Shown here piece after piece: positions 16,966 to 25,075 of a stretch of 47,363 bases of DNA. Below the pieces are notes generated by a model. That model worked only from the letters and a program-made list of their open reading frames with translations. It made no database searches and was not told the DNA's origin. The translations under genes were made by a program, and so were the position numbers. Source of the DNA: Nocardiopsis endophytica (GTDB lineage: Bacteria > Actinomycetota > Actinomycetes > Streptosporangiales > Streptosporangiaceae); the NCBI RefSeq assembly GCF_027706725.1, contig NZ_JAQFWQ010000050.1:1-47363 (forward strand), written 5' to 3'. The number at the start of each line of letters is the position of its first letter. The stretch's first letter is position 1.

Positions 16966-16978
16966 GGGGGGCACGATA
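16966..16978 (-). promoter_or_regulatory. Probable -10 box for a leaderless fbiC transcript
   Basis: On the minus strand TATCGT (16978-16973) matches the actinobacterial TANNNT -10 consensus and ends seven bases before the ATG. There is no ribosome-binding site and no clear -35 box. Confidence 0.45.
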
Positions 16979-17009
16979 CGCCGGACCCCCGGGCCGCCCC
17001 GGGACCGGG

Positions 17010-18242
17010 CTACCGCCCCGACACCGCGTGCGACCGGGGCCGCCGGCCGGACTCCGCGAGCCGCCGCTCCAGGAAGGCCTCCCACCGCTCCACGATGCCG
17101 TCCAGCGCGTACCGCTCGGCCGACACCAGGGCCTGGCGCCCCATCCGCTCGCGGGCCTCCCGGTCCTCCACCAGGCGCAGCAGCGCCTCGCCGAGCGCCT
17201 CGGTGTCCTGGGCGGGCACCAGCAGCCCGTCGCCCTCGTGGTCGATGATCTCCCGCGGCCCGTACGGGCAGTCGAAGCTCACCGCGGGCACCCCCACCGA
17301 GAAGCCCTCGATGATGGTCATCCCGAACCCCTCCACGCGGGAGCTGACCGCCAGCAGCGAGGCCTTGGCCAGCTCGCCGGTGATGTCCTTGGTGCGGCCC
17401 ATCAGGTGCACCTGGTTGCTCAGGCCCTTCTCGGCGATCTTCTTGCGCAGCTTCTCCTCGCCCTTGCCGCCGCCGTAGATCCGCAGCCGCCACTCCGGGT
17501 GCGCGCGTGCCACCCGGGAGAAGGCGTCCAGGAGCTTGGGGTACTGCTTGACCGGCGAGAGCCGGCCGGCCGCGGCGATGATCGGGTTGTCCAGGGTGGA
17601 GCGGGGCAGGCGGCGCGGCGGGAGCGGGTTGGGCATGACCTCCAGCCAGCCGTCCTCGGCGCCCAGCAGGTCCCGGTAGGCGGTCCGGTCGGCGGAGGTC
17701 AGCACGGTCATCCCGCCCAGGCGCGGGTAGCGGCGGGCGATGGCCGCCCGGACCTCGGGGGTGTGCTCGTCCAGGTTGATGTGCTCCTGGCCGATGGCCA
17801 GCACGCGGCCCGGCGTCCACGCCGACAGCAGCAGGTTCACCCCGGGCCGGGTGCCCACCACCACGTCGGCGCCGGTCCCGGCCAGGTACCGGCGCAGCCC
17901 GTGCACGGCGGGGGCGGTGTAGCTCTTGTTGCGCTCCCGCTCGGGCTCGGGGACGACGGCCCGGGCGCGCCGGTCCCACCACGCCTGGGCGAGGCCTCCG
18001 CGCTCCCCGTCCCCGGCGGCGTCCCCGGCGGCGTCCCCGGCCTTCCCGGCGGCGGCGCCGATCGTGTGCAGCGGGCGCAGCCGCACCCCTTCGGGAACGG
18101 GGAAGAACGGCTCGGCCTTGTGCCGGACCAGGCTGACGATCTCCACCTCGTGGTGGTGCGCCAGCCCCTCGGCGAGGTTGTAGACCGTGCGGACGGTTCC
18201 GCCCAGGCCGTAGGCGTTGGCGATGACGATGGCGATCTTCAC
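17010..18242 (-). CDS. GT4-family glycosyltransferase
   Basis: The 410-residue protein is a GT-B fold retaining glycosyltransferase. The N-terminal half has the Gly-rich loop [16 protein letters not shown]. The C-terminal half has the donor-binding segment [35 protein letters not shown] with the EGFG..E motif of family 4, and [12 protein letters not shown]. The FDCPYGPxEII block resembles poly-glycerol- or teichoic-acid-linked GT4 enzymes as I recall them; donor and acceptor are unknown. The GTG start overlaps the stop of the gene before it (GTGA), so the two are coupled. Confidence 0.88.
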   Translation of the reverse strand: MKIAIVIANAYGLGGTVRTVYNLAEGLAHHHEVEIVSLVRHKAEPFFPVPEGVRLRPLHTIGAAAGKAGDAAGDAAGDGERGGLAQAWWDRRARAVVPEPERERNKSYTAPAVHGLRRYLAGTGADVVVGTRPGVNLLLSAWTPGRVLAIGQEHINLDEHTPEVRAAIARRYPRLGGMTVLTSADRTAYRDLLGAEDGWLEVMPNPLPPRRLPRSTLDNPIIAAAGRLSPVKQYPKLLDAFSRVARAHPEWRLRIYGGGKGEEKLRKKIAEKGLSNQVHLMGRTKDITGELAKASLLAVSSRVEGFGMTIIEGFSVGVPAVSFDCPYGPREIIDHEGDGLLVPAQDTEALGEALLRLVEDREARERMGRQALVSAERYALDGIVERWEAFLERRLAESGRRPRSHAVSGR

Positions 18243-19051
18243 CGCGCGCCCCCGTCGGCGACGGCCAGCAGCGACAGCTCGTTGGCGACCGTGTAATAGG
18301 GGCGGACCCGAACCGGCGTGCCGCCGCCCTCCAGAACCGTTCCGGGAAAGACGATCTTGCGCTTCTTGTCGGCGATGTCGTCGGCCAGCGCGGCGAGGCG
18401 CAGTTCGGCGCCGCCGGGCAGGCGCAGCCACAGGTCCCATTCGTTGTGCGGGCACTCGGGCCGGAAGCGCGCCGCCAGGGGTTCCAGCGGGACGGAGCCG
18501 GAGAAGGCGCGGCCGTCCAGGCGGGCGGGGGCCTCGACGACGCCGTCCAGTCCGCGCTGGCGGGCGACGACCGCGGGGGCGCCCGCGCGGTCGGGGTCGG
18601 GCGCGTAGGCGAGCACGCCGCGCACGCCCACGGTGTCCGTCCCGGGGGACGGCGGCTCCACCCAGTCCACCTCGGCGTAGGGCTCGACGGTGGTGGAGCG
18701 CAGCAGCAGGCGCCCCTCGGCGTCGCGGACCGCGCGCAGCTCGCGGCGGCGCGGCCGGCGCAGGTAGGCGGCGCGGTCGGACAGGTGCACGCCGGGGTCG
18801 GTGGTGTCGACCGGGGCGGTGCGCCCGTCGCCGTCGACCCAGAGCACGTCCCATTCCCCGTCGTCGAGCGGCAGCCCCTCCAGCGGCGCCCTCAGGCTGC
18901 CGCCCGCCCGCACGACCCGCTCGACCGTGAGCAGCCCCCCGCCGCTCTGCCCGTGCCGCCGCAGCGCCAGCGCGCCCCCTCCGGCGTCGCCGACCCGCAG
19001 CTCCAGTACGTCCGCGGCGTCGATTCTCGTGAGATCGGCCTGCACATCCAC
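18239..19051 (-). CDS. Unknown protein coupled to a GT4 glycosyltransferase
   Basis: I do not recognise this 270-residue protein. It is predicted beta-rich, has no signal peptide or membrane helix, and ends with a [18 protein letters not shown] strand. The internal pattern of short charged strands ([26 protein letters not shown]) suggests two sandwich modules. Its stop overlaps the start of the GT4 gene, so the two proteins are made together and may form a complex or act on one substrate. Similar proteins beside glycosyltransferases in other actinomycetes are sometimes labelled just 'transferase'. The start is GTG with a weak ribosome site. Confidence 0.75.
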   Translation of the reverse strand: MDVQADLTRIDAADVLELRVGDAGGGALALRRHGQSGGGLLTVERVVRAGGSLRAPLEGLPLDDGEWDVLWVDGDGRTAPVDTTDPGVHLSDRAAYLRRPRRRELRAVRDAEGRLLLRSTTVEPYAEVDWVEPPSPGTDTVGVRGVLAYAPDPDRAGAPAVVARQRGLDGVVEAPARLDGRAFSGSVPLEPLAARFRPECPHNEWDLWLRLPGGAELRLAALADDIADKKRKIVFPGTVLEGGGTPVRVRPYYTVANELSLLAVADGGAR

Positions 19052-19321
19052 CCCCGATGTCCCCTGATGCGGCCTCCGCGGAACGGTGGCCCCACACCGT
19101 CCGCGGGGGAACGCTACCCGCCGACGGTTAAAGAACTTTTAATCTTCCAATCAAGGCAAACCAGTGCATTCACGACGAATAGCACTGTGCGCTCTCGAGG
19201 GTGATCGCCGCACGAGCGGCTCACGGTTCTCCAAAGGGGGTCCGAGGGCCGGATGCGGACAATCCACGGGCACGTGTGAACCCGGGCACGGGGAAAGGCG
19301 ACGGGGGCCTCAGAGGGCCGC

Positions 19322-20038
19322 TCAGGCCTCCTTGACCGCGCGCATGAGCACGATGCTGCCCCGGGTGTTCGGGGCGGCGCCGTCGGCCAGGGCCACCAGG
19401 GGGATCAGGGGGGCGGCCGCGTTGAAGCCGTACCGGCCGCCGTAGGCCGACAGCGACAGGTAGAGGCGCTCGGCCGCCCGGCCGCGGAACTGGTAGGAGT
19501 GCCCGCGCACGCTCAGGCCCCGCTCGGCGAGCAGGCCGGTGAGCTCCCCGTGCGTGTAGGTGCGCCGGACGTGGAACCGGCGCCGGTGCGCGTCGAACAG
19601 CCGGGGCCAGGCGTCGCGGCGGGACAGGCAGTCGGCCGACATCACCAGGCGGCCGCCCGGCCGCAGGACGCGCGCCATCTCGTCCAGGGCCGCGGGGCCG
19701 TCGTCGAAGTGCTCGATGGCGCAGACGGACAGGACCGCGTCGACCGAGGCGTCGCGGAACGGCAGCCGCAGGGCGTCGCCCTCGACCAGCCCGGGCGCGT
19801 GCCGGAGCCGGGAGCCGCGCAGCATCTTGCCGCGCGCCAGGTCGACCGAGACGGCGCGGGCGCCGCGCCTGCGGGCCTGCCCGGCCCAGTAGCCGTCGCC
19901 GCCGGCGACGTCCAGCACCACCTGCCCGCGCAGGTCGCGTCCGAGCCAGTCGAGCAGGGTTCCCGCCTCGCGCCGGCGGCACACGTGTACACGGTGCCCG
20001 GCGAAGGCCACGAGGTCGGGGAGCACGGGGACGGTCAC
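19322..20038 (-). CDS. Class I SAM-dependent methyltransferase
   Basis: The 238-residue protein has the Methyltransf_11/25 pattern: motif I VLDVAGGDGYWAGQA binds S-adenosylmethionine, the acidic VSVDLARGKM follows motif II, and DAVLSVCAIEHFDD then MARVLRPGGRLVMS match the later motifs. The position usually holding DxGxGxG reads DVAGGDG, a mild variation. The substrate cannot be told; small-molecule or quinone-type methylation are both possible. The GTG start has no Shine-Dalgarno, but TAGGGT lies eight bases upstream, suggesting a leaderless transcript. Confidence 0.85.
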   Translation of the reverse strand: MTVPVLPDLVAFAGHRVHVCRRREAGTLLDWLGRDLRGQVVLDVAGGDGYWAGQARRRGARAVSVDLARGKMLRGSRLRHAPGLVEGDALRLPFRDASVDAVLSVCAIEHFDDGPAALDEMARVLRPGGRLVMSADCLSRRDAWPRLFDAHRRRFHVRRTYTHGELTGLLAERGLSVRGHSYQFRGRAAERLYLSLSAYGGRYGFNAAAPLIPLVALADGAAPNTRGSIVLMRAVKEA

Positions 20039-20137
20039 GGGCGCCGACCCTACCGCAGGCTCAGTCCGGCGTCAGCGATCCGTCAGCGCCGCGCCGGGGC
20101 GCGGCGCTAGCGTGGCCGCGCACAGGAGGGACGATCC

Positions 20138-21103
20138 ATGGTCGAGACGACACCCGCGGAGGCGGCGGCGCTCCCGGACGAGCTGGAGGCCCCGGGAGAG
20201 CCGGTACTGGCCGTCCGCCGGTACGGCGCCGGGTCCGGGCACCGCGGCCGCGGCCCGGGCGCCCCCGTGCCGGTGGTGCTGCTGCACGGGCTCGGCGGCA
20301 CGCTGGAGGAATGGGACGGGGTCGCGCGGATCCTGGCCGCGCACCGCCCGGTGTTCTCCGCCGACCTGCGCGGGCACGGCCGCTCCGGCGACGCCTCCTG
20401 GTGCCTCGACGGGTTCGTGGACGACCTGATCCGCCTGCTCGGCCACCTCGGGGTGGAGCGGCCCCTGGTGGTGGGGAACGACCTCGGCGGGGCTGTGGCC
20501 GCCTGCGCGGCCTCCCGCCGCTCGGACCTGGCCGGGGCCGTCAACCTGGACGGCGTCGCCTGGCCGGACGCCGAGCGCGCCGCGCGGGCGCTGGGGATGG
20601 CGGCCGACGCCGCCGGGATCCAGGTCGACCTGGCGCGCGCCTACGCCACCGAGCAGCTCGCGGCGTCCCGCACCCCGCAGGGCGCCGAGGAGTTCGCCCG
20701 CTGTCTGGAGGGGCTGCGCGCGATGGGCGATGAGGGGCCCATGCTGGAGGCGTCGGTGATCCGCGCGGCGGCGGCCGCGGACGGCCTGGTCGCGCTCCGC
20801 CCGGGCCCGCGCGGGATGCGGGCGGCGATGGACGCGTTCGACGAGTTCGTTCCCGAGCGGGTGTACCCCCGCCTGCTGGTGCCGCTGCTGTCGCTGGTCT
20901 CCACGGGAAGCCTGCCCGCACATCCCGGGGCGCCGAGCCGGTTCGCCGACGTGGTGCGCGCGGCCGCCTCCGCCGAGCTGGCCCGGACCGCCCCCCTGCT
21001 GCGGACCGGGCCGATCGAGCAGACGGCGCACCATCCGCACGTCACGCACCCGGCGGTCGTCGCCGGGGCCGTCGAGGGGTTCCTGGCGGAGATCGGGGGC
21101 TGA
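20138..21103 (+). CDS. Alpha/beta hydrolase with Asp nucleophile
   Basis: The 321-residue protein has the alpha/beta hydrolase fold: the oxyanion-hole motif LLHGLGG (about residues 48-54), DLRGHGRSG, and a nucleophile elbow GNDLGG (residues 113-118). The nucleophile is Asp115, not Ser, as in haloalkane dehalogenases and epoxide hydrolases. A His-rich end (AHHPHVTHP, about residue 300) could provide the catalytic His. AGGAGGG sits seven bases before the ATG. It is a single gene converging with the cyclophilin-like gene. The substrate is unknown. Confidence 0.85.
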   Translation: MVETTPAEAAALPDELEAPGEPVLAVRRYGAGSGHRGRGPGAPVPVVLLHGLGGTLEEWDGVARILAAHRPVFSADLRGHGRSGDASWCLDGFVDDLIRLLGHLGVERPLVVGNDLGGAVAACAASRRSDLAGAVNLDGVAWPDAERAARALGMAADAAGIQVDLARAYATEQLAASRTPQGAEEFARCLEGLRAMGDEGPMLEASVIRAAAAADGLVALRPGPRGMRAAMDAFDEFVPERVYPRLLVPLLSLVSTGSLPAHPGAPSRFADVVRAAASAELARTAPLLRTGPIEQTAHHPHVTHPAVVAGAVEGFLAEIGG

Positions 21104-21145
21104 CGCCCGGGGCGCCGCCTCGGTACCGCCCCTCCGTCCTCCGCC

Positions 21146-21520
21146 TCAGTCCTCCGCGCTCTCCACCCGGACGCGCTCGCCCGCCTTCACCGTCTCCAGG
21201 ACGCGCGGGTCGCCGTCCAGGGCGCCCATGACGTTGGCGGCGCTGGCCAGGCGGCACTCGTCGTCCATGGAGATCGGGGTCGGCCCGAACGGCAGGGCCA
21301 GCGCCGAACCGGCCAGCCAGTAGCAGACGGCCCCCGGCTCGACCACCTCGGCGGCGTCCGGCTCGGGGCCGGCGTCGACCGGGATCGGGAAGTACACCTC
21401 GTCACCCCAGGTCGCCGCCGTCCCCTCGAAGGGCAGCGCCGCCCACAGGAGCTCGGCGGTGGGGGTCGGCCTCAGGGCGGCGGTCGTCTCGCCGCCGTTC
21501 CAGGAGATTCGGATGCGCAT
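21146..21520 (-). CDS. Cyclophilin-like fold protein
   Basis: The 124-residue protein matches the small bacterial cyclophilin-like family (Cyclophil_like, as in Thermotoga TM1367). Typical features are the start MRIRISWNG, TAELLWAALPFEGTAATWGDEVYFPIP, and CYWLAGSALALPFGPTPIS. Members have the cyclophilin barrel but lack proven prolyl isomerase activity; the cellular role is not known. Its start lies 148 bases from the divergent flippase-like gene. Confidence 0.85.
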   Translation of the reverse strand: MRIRISWNGGETTAALRPTPTAELLWAALPFEGTAATWGDEVYFPIPVDAGPEPDAAEVVEPGAVCYWLAGSALALPFGPTPISMDDECRLASAANVMGALDGDPRVLETVKAGERVRVESAED

Positions 21521-21668
21521 GGGGTCGTGTGTACCGCATCACCCCCATCAATGTCCATAATGCGATTTCTTGTTTTCGCCATGCGAAATATAAGTGCCCT
21601 GGGAGGGGACGCGACCCGGGGCGGGGCGCGCCCCGGTCGGAATGGGTCCGGCCCACTACGCTGGCCCC

Positions 21669-22592
21669 GTGCCCACCCTTCTCGCCCGTCTGCGCTCCGA
21701 CCGCAGGGTGCGCCTGGCCGTCCTCGCCGCCGTGCTCGTGTTCGCCGCCGTGGCACTGGCCGACCGGTGGGACGAGGCGCGCGGGGCCCTCGCCGCGCTG
21801 CCCCCGTGGGCGCTGCCCGCCTCGCTGGTCTGCGCCCTGGCCGCGCTCGGCGGGCAGATGATGGCCTGGCGGGCGCTGCTGGCCGGGCTCGGGTCGCCGC
21901 TGCCGGCGGCCACGGCGGCGCGGGCCATGTTCGTCGGGCAGCTCGGCAAGTACCTGCCGGGGTCGGTGTGGGCGTTCGCCGCCCAGGTGGAGCTGGCCCG
22001 CGACCACGACGTGCCGCGCCACCGCGGGGCGGCGGCGACGGTCCAGGCGGTGGCGGTGACGCTGGCGGCGAACCTGGCGGTGGCGGCGGCCACCCTGCCG
22101 TTCGCCTCCGAGGAGGCGACCCGGCGCTGGTGGTGGGTGCTGCTGCTGGCGCCGCTGCTGCTGGCCGCGCTGCACCCCCGGCTGGTGGAGGCGGTGCTGG
22201 GAACGGCGATGCGGCTGTCGAAGCGCCCGGTCGAGGTGCGCGTCGACGGCCGCGCCACCGCCGCGGCGCTGGGGTGGACACTGGCGGCGTGGATCCCGCT
22301 GTCCCTGCACATCGGCACGCTGGTGGCGGGGGCCGACGGCGCGGGGTGGCGCGCCCTGCCGATCGCGGCGGGGGCCTACGCGCTGGCGTGGACGCTGGGG
22401 GTGCTGTTCGTCATCGCCCCGGCGGGGGTCGGCGTGCGGGAACTGGTGCTGGTGGTGGCGCTGTCCCCGGTGCTGACACCGGGAGCGGCCCTGGTGGTGG
22501 CGGCCCTGTCCCGCTTGGTGATGACAGCGGCGGACCTGCTGGCGGCGGGCCTTGCGGGATGGGCGGGACGCGGGACACCTGCACAGGGTTAG
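21669..22592 (+). CDS. Flippase-like integral membrane protein (LPG synthase TM-region family)
   Basis: The 307-residue protein has about eight membrane helices and resembles the transmembrane part of lysylphosphatidylglycerol synthase (UPF0104/AglD-like). Visible signatures are GQLGKYLPGSVWAFA near residue 95 and APAGVGVRELVLVVAL near 260. Related proteins occur next to glycosyltransferases and are thought to move lipid-linked intermediates or modified lipids across the membrane. The GTG start at 21669 is chosen because hydrophobic sequence begins soon after and TACGCT lies six bases upstream, a leaderless pattern; the longer reading from 21594 has no ribosome site. Confidence 0.82.
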   Translation: MPTLLARLRSDRRVRLAVLAAVLVFAAVALADRWDEARGALAALPPWALPASLVCALAALGGQMMAWRALLAGLGSPLPAATAARAMFVGQLGKYLPGSVWAFAAQVELARDHDVPRHRGAAATVQAVAVTLAANLAVAAATLPFASEEATRRWWWVLLLAPLLLAALHPRLVEAVLGTAMRLSKRPVEVRVDGRATAAALGWTLAAWIPLSLHIGTLVAGADGAGWRALPIAAGAYALAWTLGVLFVIAPAGVGVRELVLVVALSPVLTPGAALVVAALSRLVMTAADLLAAGLAGWAGRGTPAQG

Positions 22593-22621
22593 GGGCCGTG
22601 CCGTCCGGAGATCACGTCCTT

Positions 22622-22786
22622 ATGGACGAGTCCAGCCCCGATGAACCGATGGCCTCGGCGGACCAGTCCCTCGCCGAGGCTGTCACCCGCACCCGAGAGA
22701 CGGCCGACGCCGATGTGACCGTCGATGACATCCTCCAGGTCATCGACGCTGCCCGGGACAGCAGGTTTCCCCCTACACAGGGCTGA
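22622..22786 (+). CDS. Small acidic hypothetical protein
   Basis: This short frame codes 54 residues, rich in Asp, Glu, Ala and Ser, with a predicted helical C-terminal half (DDILQVIDAARDSRF). A GGAG lies about 12 bases before the ATG, rather far; an in-frame GTG at 22598 would add eight residues. It follows the flippase-like gene by 29 bases and converges with another small gene, with a CGCCGTCAACGGCG hairpin between them. I do not recognise it; it resembles small antitoxin-like proteins only in size and charge. Confidence 0.4.
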   Translation: MDESSPDEPMASADQSLAEAVTRTRETADADVTVDDILQVIDAARDSRFPPTQG

Positions 22787-22833
22787 CCTCGAGGAACGCC
22801 GTCAACGGCGGAGGAACCCGCCCGTCCCCCCCT

Positions 22834-22995
22834 TCACTCATGGCGACCGTAGGGGTCCTTGAACGGATCCTGGTTGATGTACTCGTCCATCTCACTCCTG
22901 AGGCGGTCGAGATCGATGCTCGGCACTCGGGCGGAAGAACGCCTCAGCTCCTCCTTGGGGACGAACTCCCTCCGCCGGCCATGTGCATCTTCCAT
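22834..22995 (-). CDS. Small hypothetical protein downstream of GT4 gene
   Basis: The minus strand has a 53-residue frame: a basic start MEDAHGRRREF, then KEELRRSSARVPSIDLDRLR and a C-terminal MDEYINQDPFKDPYGRHE. It begins nine bases after the stop of the GT4 gene, so it is probably co-transcribed. The helix DLDRLRSEMDEYINQDP is reminiscent of C-termini of type II antitoxins that bind PIN-type toxins, but no toxin gene is adjacent. A GGAG lies 14 bases upstream of the ATG. Function unknown. Confidence 0.5.
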   Translation of the reverse strand: MEDAHGRRREFVPKEELRRSSARVPSIDLDRLRSEMDEYINQDPFKDPYGRHE

Positions 22996-23004
22996 ACGGC
23001 GACA

Positions 23005-24135
23005 TTAGCCGTCTCCGTTCACCTTCTCCCGGGAACCGACCAGCTCCTCCGTGTAGGCCCGCCATAGGGTGTCCGCGTCAGCCGGGCGGACGCCTCTTCG
23101 GAGCTCCTCCGCCCTCCCCGGGGCCGCGAAGGTCGCCAGCGCCCTCGCCAGGTCGTCCGCGTCGCCCGGCTCGCACAGCAGGCCGTCGACGCCGTCGCGG
23201 ACCTGTTCGGCCATCGCGCCCGCGCGGGTCGCCACCACCGGCAGGCCCCGCTCGTGGGCCAGCCGGACGTTCTGGGTCGACGTCGCCGAGCGGTACGGCA
23301 GCACCAGCACGTCGGCCGCGTCCAGCAGCCTCGGGACCTCCCCTGCCGGGACGTACCCCTCGCGCAGGTCCACCCGGTCGGCCACCCCCAGCTCGACCGC
23401 CAACGCGCGGTAGGCGTCCGCGTCGGTCCAGAACTCGCCCGCCACCGTCAGCCGCGCGGACGGCGGCGCCCCCTTCGCGAAGGCGCGGATCAGCACGTCC
23501 ACCCCTTTGTACGGGCGCACCAGGCCGAAGAAGAGGTAGTGGGGCGAGCCCTCCGGGCGGGCCGATGCGGGGCCGGGGCCCAGACCGCCCTGGGCGTGCG
23601 CGTCGGGGAAGTGCGGCGGCAGGTCGGCGACCCGCACGTCCGCCCCCGGTGCCAGGCGCCGCACCAGCGCCGCCTGCTCCCTGGAGTGCACCAGCACCGT
23701 CCCCGCCCGGCGCAGCAGCGCCCGCATCAGCGGCCGGTCCCCCGGGCGCGGCTCGTGCGGGAGCACGTTGTGCGCGACGACCGCCGTGCGCACCCGCCGC
23801 CCCGCCGCGGCCAGCAGCACCAGGTACGCCGGGACCTGCACCGGCGACAGAACCGCCACCGCGAGCAGCCCCCCGCGGGCGGCGGCCCTGCGGCCCGCCG
23901 CCCACCAGGTGTCGGGCCGGTACCAGGCCATCCGCCGCAGCGTGGCGGGGAACGGCTCCCCCTCGGCCTGCTCCACCGTCTGCCGCCCCGGGTACAGCAG
24001 CGCCGGGTACTGCGCCCGCCACGACTCCAGGACCACGCGGTGCCCCTGCGCGGCGAGCCTGCGGGCCAGTTCCGTGGTGTGGTGGGCCCCGCCGCCCTTG
24101 TACGGGTGGGCCGGGCCGACCAGCGTCACCTGCAC
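23005..24135 (-). CDS. GT4-family glycosyltransferase
   Basis: The 376-residue GT-B protein begins with the acceptor-domain loop GPAHPYKGGGAHHTTELARRL. Its donor domain shows GLVRPYKGVDVLIRAFAKG, VLPYRSATSTQNVRLAHERGLPVVAT and GLLCEPGDADDLARAL, typical of family 4. A hydrophobic patch near residues 92-110 may bind the membrane, as in lipid-linked glycan enzymes. It is the third gene of a minus-strand operon, after a membrane protein and a GT2 gene, with a 10-base gap. The GTG start begins the conserved core. Confidence 0.88.
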   Translation of the reverse strand: MQVTLVGPAHPYKGGGAHHTTELARRLAAQGHRVVLESWRAQYPALLYPGRQTVEQAEGEPFPATLRRMAWYRPDTWWAAGRRAAARGGLLAVAVLSPVQVPAYLVLLAAAGRRVRTAVVAHNVLPHEPRPGDRPLMRALLRRAGTVLVHSREQAALVRRLAPGADVRVADLPPHFPDAHAQGGLGPGPASARPEGSPHYLFFGLVRPYKGVDVLIRAFAKGAPPSARLTVAGEFWTDADAYRALAVELGVADRVDLREGYVPAGEVPRLLDAADVLVLPYRSATSTQNVRLAHERGLPVVATRAGAMAEQVRDGVDGLLCEPGDADDLARALATFAAPGRAEELRRGVRPADADTLWRAYTEELVGSREKVNGDG

Positions 24136-24145
24136 GCGCCCTCCC

Positions 24146-25075
24146 CTACACGCCGTCGCGCGAGCGCACGATGAGGTCGGCCAGCAGCGCCATCGCCCCC
24201 ACGATCAGCCCCGTCGTCAACAGCATCACCGTGTTGTTGGGGATGTAGAGCGGGTTGCGCACCTGGTCGAAGACGAACTTGGCGGCGCCGATGCCCAGCA
24301 GCCACAGCGCCGGGGGCATCAGCACCTTGAGCGGGTTGAAGTACATCACCATGCGCAGCACCTGCAGGATGTACCGGTAGGCGTCGCGCACGAAGTGGAA
24401 CTTGGAGTCCCCCGACCGCTTGGCGTAGTCGATCGGCAGGTACTCGATCCGGTGCTGGTTGGACAGGAACGCCAGCGTGATGGTGGTGACGCAGGAGAAC
24501 CCGGGCGGGAGCAGCCGCAGGTAGGGCAGCGCCACCTTGCGCCGGAACGCCCGCAGGCCCGAGTTGAGGTCGGGGATGCGGGTGTTGGTCAGGTGCTCGG
24601 CGATCTTGCGGATCGCCCACTTGGCGGGGATGCGCAGCAGCCGGTGCGACCCGGCCTCCTGCCGCCGCGCCCCCACCACCTGGTCGACCGCCGGCTCCTC
24701 GTTCAGCAGGGCGACCAGCTCGGGGATGCGCTCGTTGGGGTAGGTCATGTCGGCGTCGGTCCACACCACGATGTCGCCGCGCGCGCGTTGGCTGCCGATG
24801 CGCCGCACCGTCCCTGCCCCGCCGTTGTGCCCGAAGGCGATCACCTCCAGGTGCGGCAGGCGCGCCTCGGCCTCCCGGAGCCGCGCCAGGGTGCCGTCGG
24901 AGGAGGCGTCGTCGAAGGCGAGCAGCTCGTAGCCGAGGCCGGAGGCGTCCATGGCCCCGCAGATCCGCTCCACCTCCGCCACCACGTGGGTCTCCTCGTT
25001 GTAGCAGGGAAGGACGATGGTGACGTCGGGGGTCGGGGACTCGTGCTCCACGGGGTCCTCTCCGTTCTCGTTCAC
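24146..25075 (-). CDS. GT2-family glycosyltransferase, polyprenyl-phosphate sugar synthase type
   Basis: The 309-residue protein has a GT-A domain (about residues 16-235) with VTIVLPCYNEETHV, FDDASSDGT and the metal-binding WTDADMTYPNE, then NSGLRAFRRKVAL. Two C-terminal membrane helices follow (about 255-275 and 282-302). The layout is like dolichyl/undecaprenyl-phosphate sugar synthases, which move a sugar from a nucleotide to a lipid phosphate. The product would be a donor for the GT-C-like protein encoded just before it. The GTG start overlaps that gene's stop (GTGA). Confidence 0.88.
   Translation of the reverse strand: MNENGEDPVEHESPTPDVTIVLPCYNEETHVVAEVERICGAMDASGLGYELLAFDDASSDGTLARLREAEARLPHLEVIAFGHNGGAGTVRRIGSQRARGDIVVWTDADMTYPNERIPELVALLNEEPAVDQVVGARRQEAGSHRLLRIPAKWAIRKIAEHLTNTRIPDLNSGLRAFRRKVALPYLRLLPPGFSCVTTITLAFLSNQHRIEYLPIDYAKRSGDSKFHFVRDAYRYILQVLRMVMYFNPLKVLMPPALWLLGIGAAKFVFDQVRNPLYIPNNTVMLLTTGLIVGAMALLADLIVRSRDGV

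Noticed and set aside
19120-19150. AT-rich near-palindrome TTAAAAGTTCTTTAA upstream of the unknown/GT4 pair
   Set aside because: Could be an operator or UP element, but no promoter boxes with proper spacing were found, so I do not list it as a site.
22840-23067. 75-codon plus-strand frame
   Set aside because: Antisense to the 53-residue gene and the GT4 end; the minus-strand frame is better placed, next to its upstream gene.
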